From an uncultured Holophagales bacterium (GTDB lineage Bacteria > Acidobacteriota > Thermoanaerobaculia > UBA5066): a DNA stretch of 12,331 bases. Positions 7,341 through 12,331 of the stretch are shown one piece after another (position 1 is the stretch's first letter; each line of letters starts with the position of its first letter). Position numbers and translations under genes: made by a program. Below the pieces are notes generated by a model that made no database searches, was not told the DNA's origin, and saw nothing but the letters and a program-made list of their open reading frames with translations. Where the stretch lies: the NCBI GenBank assembly GCA_937927565.1, contig CALBDV010000330.1, positions 1-12,331 of the forward strand, written 5' to 3'.

Positions 7341-8299
7341 GCCAGCCGAATCGCGCTGCCGCACTGCCGTTCGTCCCGAGCCTCGAGCCGGCCTCCGTGG
7401 ACGAGGACCTCCTGCACGACGTCCTCGGAGAGGCGGGGAAGCTCCTCGTCGCGCATCCCGAGCTCGCTTCGCCGCGCGCGTGGATCGACCTCTGGAACCT
7501 CTTCCTTCACCGCAACCAGTCGCTCGACCTCGACGACTTCGGCTACGACGAGGCGGCGGCCAGGGTCTGGCACCCGCTCTTCGATTTCCTGTACCGCGTC
7601 TGGTGGCGCGTGACGCTCTCGGGCGTGGAGAACGTCCCGAACGAGGGCCGGGCCCTACTGGTGATCAACCACTCGGGAGTCCTGCCCTGGGACGGCGCGA
7701 TGGTCAAGCACGGCATCGCGCACGAGCACCCCTCTCGACGGAAGGCGCGACTGCTCGCCCTCGACATGTTCACGACGCTGCCGTTCCTGCAGCCCTGGCT
7801 GCGGCAGCTGGGAGAGGTCCGGGCCTGTCCCGAAAACGGCGAGAGGCTCCTTCTCAGGGAAGAGCTCGTCGCCGTCTTCCCCGAAGGCGTGAAGGGGGTC
7901 GGCAAGTACTTCCGCGACCGCTACCGCGTCGCCCGCTTCGGCCGGGGCGGTTTCGTCCGGCTCGCGCTCCGGACGCGGTCTCCCATCATTCCGATCTCCG
8001 TCGTCGGAGCCGAAGAGATCCACCCGGTTCTCTTCCGCCCCGACTTCATCGGCCGGGTCTTCGGTTTTCCCTACTTTCCGATCACCCCCACGTTCCCGCT
8101 CCTGGGCGCAGGGGGGCTCGTCCCGGCGCCGACGAAGTGGTGGATCGACGTCGGCAAGCCCATCGACCCCGGCCTCGACCCGGCCTACGCCGAACGTCCC
8201 ATGATCGTCAACGAAGTGACCGACGTCGTCCGCTCGACCATCCAGCAGATGATCGACTCGCGCCTGGCCCGCCGGGGGAACCTCTTCACCGGCGAGTAG
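7337..8299 (+). CDS. Lysophospholipid/glycerolipid acyltransferase (PlsC/MGAT-like superfamily)
   Basis: The 320-residue protein belongs to the LPLAT superfamily, which moves acyl groups from acyl-CoA or acyl-ACP onto a glycerolipid or related hydroxyl. The catalytic block is NHSGVLPWDGAM (111-122), with His112 and Asp119 spaced H-x6-D rather than the H-x4-D of PlsC. That spacing is typical, as I recall it, of the MGAT-like branch with 'NHSGxxPxDG'. The glycerol-phosphate-binding block is VFPEGVKGVGK (180-190), followed by PIIPISVVGAEE (216-227). Residues 1-80 form a helical N-terminal region, and a short hydrophobic segment near 243-262 may touch the membrane. The ATG at 7337 overlaps the previous stop (ATGA) and has AGGA 7 bp upstream. 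The gene ends the phasin-like/SDR operon and faces the patatin gene with a 10-bp gap. Substrate is unknown; phospholipid or neutral lipid for inclusion bodies is plausible. Confidence 0.88.
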   Translation: MSQPNRAAALPFVPSLEPASVDEDLLHDVLGEAGKLLVAHPELASPRAWIDLWNLFLHRNQSLDLDDFGYDEAAARVWHPLFDFLYRVWWRVTLSGVENVPNEGRALLVINHSGVLPWDGAMVKHGIAHEHPSRRKARLLALDMFTTLPFLQPWLRQLGEVRACPENGERLLLREELVAVFPEGVKGVGKYFRDRYRVARFGRGGFVRLALRTRSPIIPISVVGAEEIHPVLFRPDFIGRVFGFPYFPITPTFPLLGAGGLVPAPTKWWIDVGKPIDPGLDPAYAERPMIVNEVTDVVRSTIQQMIDSRLARRGNLFTGE

Positions 8300-8309
8300 A
8301 CGCTCCTCC

Positions 8310-9494
8310 TCAGCCCGCTGCCGATCCCGTCCGCGCCGCCTCCGGGCGGCGCGGCGCTTTCGAGAGGGAGACCGCGGGGCGCAATGCCATTCCGTGGCGC
8401 TCGAAGACCCGCGAAAGCCGGCCGTACTCGGCGTCGAGCTTCTTCAGCGTGGAACGGTAGGCGTACTCGGCGATCCGGATCCGGCCCGACGTCCGCATGA
8501 TGTTCCGCATCAGGCGGGGGAGCTCTTCGGGTTTCGGCTCGAAAAGGACGATGTCGGTCTCGGGGTGTTCGCGCCGATACCGGGAGAGACCGTACTGGAG
8601 CCTCGAGTGGAGCGTGAGGCGGAAGACCTGGTCGAGGATCGAGAGCAGGCCGCGGCTCGCGAGCGCGCCCTGGTCGCGTCCGTCGGGGAGGAGTCCCTTC
8701 GCCAGGTCGTATCGGGCCGGGACGATCGGGTTGACGCAGAGGACGAGGCCGCACCGCTCCTTGAGTGCGAGCGAGATGTGGGCGGTCTTCCTGACGCCGC
8801 CGTCGATGTAGTCGACGCCGTCGATCCGCACCGGTCGGAAGAAGCCCGGCAGGGCGCAGGAGGAGGCGACGGCCTGCGAGATGGGGACCGTGTCGTTGCC
8901 GGGCTCGCCGAAGACGCGGGTCTCACCGGTGTCGAGCGCGACGGCGACGACGCGGAGCTTCCCGGCGAGGGCCCGGAAGTCGTTCGTACGGCCCTCCTCG
9001 GAGAGCCAGGTGGCGAGCCACGACTCCAGGCCGTCGAGGAGGAAGAAGCCCGAGGGGAGGAGGCCGGCGAAGGAGGCGACGAGGTCGGTGATGGTCGCGT
9101 CCTGCCGGTTCCTGTAGAAGTCCTGGAGCGAGCGGGCGATCGTGACGGGGGCCGAGACGAGGCGCGAGGCGATCTCCCCGAGGTTCGGGCGGAAGAGCGA
9201 GAGCTGGTCGAGGTCGGAGGTGCGGGGGTGGGTCGCGTTCCGGAAGAGGACGGACGGCGAGACCCCGCTGGCCACGAGGGTCCCGACGTAGGAGCCGGCG
9301 GAGACGCCGACGAAGACGTCGCACTCCGTCAGGGAGAACCCGTCGAGCCGCTCTTCGAGGGCCGCGAGGACCCCGATCTCGTAGATGGCCCCGGTGACGC
9401 CGCCTCCCGCGCACACCAGGCCTCGCCGGAGCGGAAGGGCACGGGCCGTCGTAACCCCCCGGGAGGAAACGAGCTTCAGCTTTGGTGTCGTCAC
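8310..9494 (-). CDS. Patatin-like phospholipase / lipid acyl hydrolase
   Basis: The 394-residue protein has the full patatin catalytic set: an oxyanion loop AGGGVTGAIYEIG (29-41), the nucleophile elbow GVSAG (63-67, Ser65) and the dyad aspartate in YIDGG (229-233, Asp231). Patatin enzymes hydrolyse acyl esters of membrane or storage lipids using a Ser/Asp dyad. No signal peptide or membrane segment is evident, so it is likely cytoplasmic or attached to the membrane or a granule surface. The C-terminal half (about 270-370) is helical and Arg-rich. The start is GTG at 9494, with GGAGGAG 2 bp upstream, a tight but clear ribosome-binding site; no downstream ATG or GTG near the domain boundary fits better. 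It lies downstream of phaR and the phasin on the same strand, behind a hairpin. The neighbourhood suggests a granule-associated lipase or depolymerase, but substrate cannot be read from sequence. Confidence 0.9.
   Translation of the reverse strand: MTTPKLKLVSSRGVTTARALPLRRGLVCAGGGVTGAIYEIGVLAALEERLDGFSLTECDVFVGVSAGSYVGTLVASGVSPSVLFRNATHPRTSDLDQLSLFRPNLGEIASRLVSAPVTIARSLQDFYRNRQDATITDLVASFAGLLPSGFFLLDGLESWLATWLSEEGRTNDFRALAGKLRVVAVALDTGETRVFGEPGNDTVPISQAVASSCALPGFFRPVRIDGVDYIDGGVRKTAHISLALKERCGLVLCVNPIVPARYDLAKGLLPDGRDQGALASRGLLSILDQVFRLTLHSRLQYGLSRYRREHPETDIVLFEPKPEELPRLMRNIMRTSGRIRIAEYAYRSTLKKLDAEYGRLSRVFERHGMALRPAVSLSKAPRRPEAARTGSAAG
8331..8354 (+). terminator. Hairpin terminator of the phasin-like/SDR/acyltransferase operon
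   Basis: The arms 8331-8340 and 8345-8354 form a perfect 10-bp GC stem with loop TCCG, followed on the + strand by CGCTTT. The hairpin lies 31 bp past the acyltransferase stop. It sits inside the final codons of the convergent patatin gene, so those codons do double duty. The T-run is short, so strength is uncertain. Confidence 0.5.
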
Positions 9495-9514
9495 AGCTCC
9501 TCCGGAATGGAAAC

Positions 9515-9539
9515 GGCGCCGGGCGGAACGCCCGGCGCC
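9515..9539 (-). terminator. Hairpin between phasin and patatin genes
   Basis: The arms 9515-9525 and 9529-9539 form a perfect 11-bp GC stem closed by a 3-nt loop. On the - strand it is followed by GTTTCC, only a short T-run. It lies 30 bp past the phasin stop and just ahead of the patatin ribosome-binding site. It may be a partial terminator that lowers patatin expression relative to the phasin, or a 3'-end stabiliser. Confidence 0.55.
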
Positions 9540-9569
9540 AGTCTATCCGGTCTCCGGGGGAGCCCGGGC

Positions 9570-10055
9570 TCAGGCCGTCTTGCGGGTCCGGCGGCGGGGC
9601 GCCGCCGGGTGGAGCGCATCCATCTTCCGGCTGAGGCCGTCGACCTTCGCGATCAGGCTCTTGAGGTCTTTCTGAGTCGGGACGTTCAGGCGGTGCAGCG
9701 CGCTCTCCAGCGCGGGCTCGACGACGGCCGTGACGCGGCGGGCGACTTCGTCGGCGATCCGGCTCGCCTCGCGGGAGACGTCGGCGCGGACCGTGTCGAT
9801 GTTCGACTTCGCGTTGCGGACGACGTCCTCGACGAAGTGCTTCGGGTCCTTCGCGATCGTCTCGCCCGTCTTCCGGACGTTGGTTGCGGCGGCGCGGACC
9901 GACTTCTCGACCTTGGCGGCGACGGTGCGGGTCTCGTCCCGGACGACGCCGACCTTGTCGGCTGCGGACTTCAGGGCGCGATCGATCTGCGGCGGGACGT
10001 CGAAGGGGAGGGTCTTGCGGGCGGGAGCGGCGCGGCGGGCGGCTTTCCTGATCAT
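9570..10055 (-). CDS. Phasin family (granule-associated) protein
   Basis: This 161-residue, helical, Ala/Val/Lys-rich protein fits phasins, which coat polyhydroxyalkanoate granules and control their size and partition. Residues 119-148 contain ALHRLNVPTQKDLKSLIAK and a following coil (to Leu148), the conserved PhaF/PhaI-type segment. The tail (152-160) is basic (PRRRTRKT), like the DNA-contacting tails of some phasins. The N-terminus (1-15) is also basic. The middle (24-118) is amphipathic helix with heptad-like spacing. No cysteine or signal peptide is seen. The ATG at 10055 overlaps the phaR stop in an ATGA junction and has AAGGAG upstream, so synthesis is coupled to the regulator. The same C-terminal motif occurs in the 95-residue protein at 5837-6124. 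A hairpin follows 30 bp after the stop. Confidence 0.75.
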   Translation of the reverse strand: MIRKAARRAAPARKTLPFDVPPQIDRALKSAADKVGVVRDETRTVAAKVEKSVRAAATNVRKTGETIAKDPKHFVEDVVRNAKSNIDTVRADVSREASRIADEVARRVTAVVEPALESALHRLNVPTQKDLKSLIAKVDGLSRKMDALHPAAPRRRTRKTA

Positions 10056-10756
10056 TTCTGCTTCTCCTTCATTCGCGCAGGCGAGGGCCTGCCATTGGCT
10101 TTCGAGTGGTTCTTGGGCGGGGCGTCCGCCGGGAACGACGAGGCGGCGAGGGCCTCGAGGTGATCGAGCCGGAGCGCCAGCTCCTGGATCTCGGCGTGGA
10201 CGGCGGGGGATGCCGAGGGAGAGACCTTCCGAACGAGATCGCGGACGCGGGCGACCACGTCGGAGAGGCTCTCCCGGAATACGGTGCCGACGTCATCCCT
10301 CAGGCGGGCGCCCTCTTCCCAGGAGAGCCGGCCACGGCCGACGAGCCCGGCGACGATCCGTTCCACGTCCTGCCGGGCCGTCTCGAGACGGCGCGTGACG
10401 GGAGCGAACGTCTCCGCGATCTTCTCGGGCTGCGCGGCCATCCTCACGGCGCCCGCCATCCGGGCGGCGCCGACCCTCTCGGCCACGCCCGCGACCGTCT
10501 CGGCGGCGTCGCTTCCCGCACGGAGGAGCCTGGCGATGGCGTCGGACGAGGCGGGGCTGGCGACGCGTTCGGAAGCGAGGGCCCGCGAGAGGATCCGGGC
10601 GGTGATGTCGTCGCCCGTGTCGGCCGCGATGATCCGGACGCGGTCGCCCTGGGCAACGCTTCGCGCGATGTCGTGGAGTGTGACGAAGCGTCGTTCGCTC
10701 TTCTCGTAGAGCTTCCGGTTGCGGTACCGGACGATTTCCCGGAGGCGATGGTTCAT
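10052..10756 (-). CDS. phaR: PhaR-type PHA accumulation regulator with phasin-like C-terminal half
   Basis: Residues 5-62 match the N-terminal DNA-binding domain of PHA/PHB accumulation regulators: IVRYRNRKLYEKSERRFVTL (8-27), then HDIARSVAQGD (28-38) and DTGDDITARIL (46-56). PhaR usually represses phasin genes and is titrated off DNA by granules. Residues 70-205 are long Ala-rich amphipathic helices that include LVGRGRLSWEEGARLRDDV (138-156), a motif seen in granule-associated proteins. I see no usual PhaR C-terminal repeat, so the 234-residue protein looks like a regulator-phasin hybrid. The tail (211-234) is basic and disordered. I chose the ATG at 10756 because the conserved domain begins there. 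The upstream ATG at 10915 would run through the promoter and overlap the hutU start. The gene is the first of the phaR-phasin pair and lacks a ribosome-binding site. Confidence 0.85.
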   Translation of the reverse strand: MNHRLREIVRYRNRKLYEKSERRFVTLHDIARSVAQGDRVRIIAADTGDDITARILSRALASERVASPASSDAIARLLRAGSDAAETVAGVAERVGAARMAGAVRMAAQPEKIAETFAPVTRRLETARQDVERIVAGLVGRGRLSWEEGARLRDDVGTVFRESLSDVVARVRDLVRKVSPSASPAVHAEIQELALRLDHLEALAASSFPADAPPKNHSKANGRPSPARMKEKQK

Positions 10757-10765
10757 CGTAGGGAA

Positions 10766-10794
10766 AAAATAACGCGCTGCGTAATCGTTGTCAA
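10766..10794 (-). promoter_or_regulatory. phaR promoter, sigma70-like, apparently leaderless
   Basis: On the - strand, a perfect -35 TTGACA (10794-10789) is followed after 17 bp by TATTTT (10771-10766). The start codon at 10756 is 9 bp further on, so transcription would begin about 2-4 nt before ATG. This is one of the few AT-rich patches in the window. An imperfect palindrome (10770-10784) fills the spacer, and CTGC (10777-10780) and GCAG (10795-10798) flank the -35 side. Known PhaR proteins bind TGC-rich sites, so autoregulation is plausible. Confidence 0.6.
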
Positions 10795-10849
10795 GCAGGG
10801 TCGCTCGGCTAGCGCGCCGTGTTAGCCGGGCCGGGCACGGACGGCACGA

Positions 10850-10877
10850 GGTGTCCAGGCCTCGTTGCGGGGACACC
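10850..10877. promoter_or_regulatory. Candidate operator: 7-bp inverted repeat upstream of hutU
   Basis: GGTGTCC (10850-10856) and GGACACC (10871-10877) form a perfect inverted repeat with a 14-bp spacer. The half-sites are 21 bp apart centre to centre, two helical turns, which suits a dimeric regulator. The right half-site would cover the -35 region of hutU. The repeat lies in the phaR-hutU gap and is further from phaR, so hutU is the likelier target. The binding protein is unknown. Confidence 0.45.
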
Positions 10878-10894
10878 GCGTATCGGGCCGGGAC

Positions 10895-10900
10895 TAACAT
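10895..10900 (+). promoter_or_regulatory. -10-like element of hutU
   Basis: TAACAT lies 7 bp before the hutU ATG, with no Shine-Dalgarno sequence between them. It matches four of the six -10 consensus bases. The spacing predicts a message that begins at, or next to, the start codon. Confidence 0.4.
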
Positions 10901-10907
10901 CCGGGGT

Positions 10908-12331
10908 ATGAGCACCGTCTCCGCCCCTGCCCGCTACGCCCCGCCGGCCCTTCCGCGCGGGACGACGCTCCGCTGCCGCTCCTGGCTCACGGAAGCGCCC
11001 TACAGGATGCTCCTGAACAACCTCGATCCCGACGTGGCCGAGCGCCGCGAGGATCTCGTCGTCTACGGCGGCTCCGGCAAGGCGGCTCGCAACCCTGCGT
11101 GCCTCGAGGCGATCCTGCGCGAGCTGGAGACTCTCGGCGACGAAGAGACGCTCCTCGTCCAGTCGGGCAAGCCCGTCGCGGTCTTCCGCACCCACGCGGA
11201 CGCGCCGCGGGTCCTCATCGCCAACTCCAACCTCGTCCCGAAGTGGGGAACGTGGGACGAGTTCCGGCGCCTGGAGGCTCTCGGCCTGACCATGTACGGC
11301 CAGATGACGGCCGGCTCGTGGATCTACATCGGGACGCAGGGGATCCTCCAGGGGACGTACGAGACCTTTGCCGAAGCGGGGCGCCGCGACCTGGGCTCTC
11401 CCGACGGCTCCCTGGCCGGACGGCTCGCCGTGACCGCCGGGCTCGGAGGCATGGGCGGGGCACAGCCTCTCGCGGTCACCATGGGAGGCGGTACGGCCCT
11501 CGTCGCGGAGGTCGACGCCCACCGGATCGACCGCCGCCTCCAGACCCGGTACTGCGACGAGCGGATCGACGACCTCGACGCCGCAATCGACCGGGCCCTC
11601 GCGGCACGAGACGCGAAGGAGGGGGTCTCCATCGGCGTCCTGGCCAACGCCGTCGACCTCCTCGCGCGGCTCGTCGAAAGAGGAATCGTCCCCGATCTCC
11701 TGACCGACCAGACGTCTGCGCACGACGAGCTGAACGGCTACGTCCCGCACGGGATCCCTTATGCGGCTGCACTCGAGCTCCGAATCGCCGATCCTGCGGA
11801 GTACAGCCGCCGTGCCGTCGCGTCCATGGGCGAGCACGTGAGGCTGATGCTCGAGCTGCAGCGGCGGGGCGCCGTCACGTTCGACTACGGCAACAACATC
11901 CGCGCGCAGGCGGTGAAGGCGGGAGTTGCCGACGCCTTCGAGATCGAGGGCTTCGTCCCGAAGTACATCCGGCCGCTGTTCTGCCTCGGCAAGGGGCCGT
12001 TCCGCTGGGCCGCGCTTTCGGGCGACCCGGCCGACATCGCCGAGACCGATCGCGCCCTCGTGGAGCTCTTCCCGGAGAACACCGCGCTCCTGCGCTGGCT
12101 CGACATGGCGGCGAAGAGAGTCGCCTTCCAGGGGCTCCCGGCCCGGATCTGCTGGCTCGGCTACGGCGAGCGCGAGAAGGCGGGCCTCGCCTTCAACGAG
12201 CTCGTCCGCACCGGGAAGGTGAAAGCGCCGATCGTCATCGGCCGCGACCACCTCGACTGCGGATCCGTCGCCTCTCCGAACCGCGAGACGGAGGCGATGA
12301 AGGACGGCAGCGACGCCATCGCCGACTGGCC
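10908..12331 (+). CDS. hutU: Urocanate hydratase (3' end beyond the window)
   Basis: HutU adds water to urocanate to give imidazolone propionate, the second step of histidine degradation; it is a cytoplasmic homodimer with tightly bound NAD+. The visible 474 codons (plus 2 bases) cover most of the usual length (about 555), so roughly 80 C-terminal residues are missing. Family landmarks are clear: LVVYGGSGKAARN near residues 50-62, LLVQSGKPVAVFRTH near 84-98, the NAD loop GGMGGAQPLAVTMGGG (180-195), TDQTSAHDELNGYVPHG, and GLPARICWLGYGER with the conserved Cys at 415. The ATG at 10908 puts the protein start just before the family's usual 'PRGTxLxCxSW' opening. No Shine-Dalgarno sequence is seen. 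It is divergent from phaR (151-bp gap). The other hut genes hutI and hutG are not in the window; they may lie beyond its right end. Confidence 0.97.
   Translation, partial: MSTVSAPARYAPPALPRGTTLRCRSWLTEAPYRMLLNNLDPDVAERREDLVVYGGSGKAARNPACLEAILRELETLGDEETLLVQSGKPVAVFRTHADAPRVLIANSNLVPKWGTWDEFRRLEALGLTMYGQMTAGSWIYIGTQGILQGTYETFAEAGRRDLGSPDGSLAGRLAVTAGLGGMGGAQPLAVTMGGGTALVAEVDAHRIDRRLQTRYCDERIDDLDAAIDRALAARDAKEGVSIGVLANAVDLLARLVERGIVPDLLTDQTSAHDELNGYVPHGIPYAAALELRIADPAEYSRRAVASMGEHVRLMLELQRRGAVTFDYGNNIRAQAVKAGVADAFEIEGFVPKYIRPLFCLGKGPFRWAALSGDPADIAETDRALVELFPENTALLRWLDMAAKRVAFQGLPARICWLGYGEREKAGLAFNELVRTGKVKAPIVIGRDHLDCGSVASPNRETEAMKDGSDAIADW

Noticed and set aside
7480..8460. A 326-codon + strand frame overlapping the acyltransferase
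   Set aside because: It is Arg/Pro-rich with no motifs. It is a shadow of the acyltransferase gene.
10757..10915. Upstream in-frame start for the PhaR-type protein at 10915
   Set aside because: It crosses the -10 and -35 elements and overlaps the first codons of hutU. The conserved domain begins at 10756.
1..12331. CRISPR arrays, tRNA or rRNA genes, transposases, attachment sites
   Set aside because: I looked for repeated spacer patterns, cloverleaf-like genes and transposase motifs and found none.

Overview
The window is a densely packed, high-GC (roughly 70 percent by eye) bacterial chromosome segment with eleven protein-coding genes. No RNA genes, mobile elements or CRISPR arrays were seen. 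The style (GTG starts, short intergenic gaps, PhaR- and phasin-type proteins, a fused pair of Get3/ArsA-like ATPases) suggests a high-GC Gram-negative lineage such as Acidobacteriota. That assignment is an impression from gene content, not a phylogenetic result.

Layout, left to right. (1) The 3' part of an unrecognised gene (+, 1-879) with a Lys/Ala/Pro-rich stretch ahead of a soluble domain. It converges on purA (-, 943-2271), with a 16-bp hairpin between them. (2) purA is divergent from hutH (histidine ammonia-lyase, +, 2327-3859) across only 55 bp, which carries an exact 8-bp inverted repeat. (3) hutH meets, tail to tail with a 3-bp gap, a 616-residue tandem Get3/ArsA-like ATPase (-, 3863-5713). 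(4) Divergent from that ATPase is a three-gene + operon: a 95-residue phasin-like protein, an SDR-fold protein that has lost its catalytic Tyr and Lys, and a lysophospholipid-type acyltransferase (5837-8299). (5) Convergent with it is a - strand group that reads, in transcription order, phaR-like regulator, phasin and patatin-like lipase (10756 down to 8310). (6) Divergent from phaR, hutU (urocanate hydratase) starts at 10908 and runs off the window.

Two themes stand out. The first is histidine catabolism: hutH and hutU encode consecutive steps but are separated by about 7 kb. The second is storage granules or lipid inclusions. Two phasin-like proteins share a C-terminal motif and a basic tail, and they lie with a PhaR-type regulator that itself has a phasin-like C-terminal half, an acyltransferase, a patatin lipase, an SDR pseudoenzyme and a Get3-like ATPase. 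No PHA synthase lies in the window, so the inclusion could be PHA or a neutral-lipid body.

The regulatory layout is also unusual. purA, hutH, phaR and hutU all lack a Shine-Dalgarno sequence, and each has a -10-like hexamer 6-9 bp before the start codon, as expected for leaderless mRNAs. The ATPase, the small phasin-like gene, the acyltransferase, the phasin and the patatin gene have clear ribosome-binding sites; the SDR gene has only a weak G-run.
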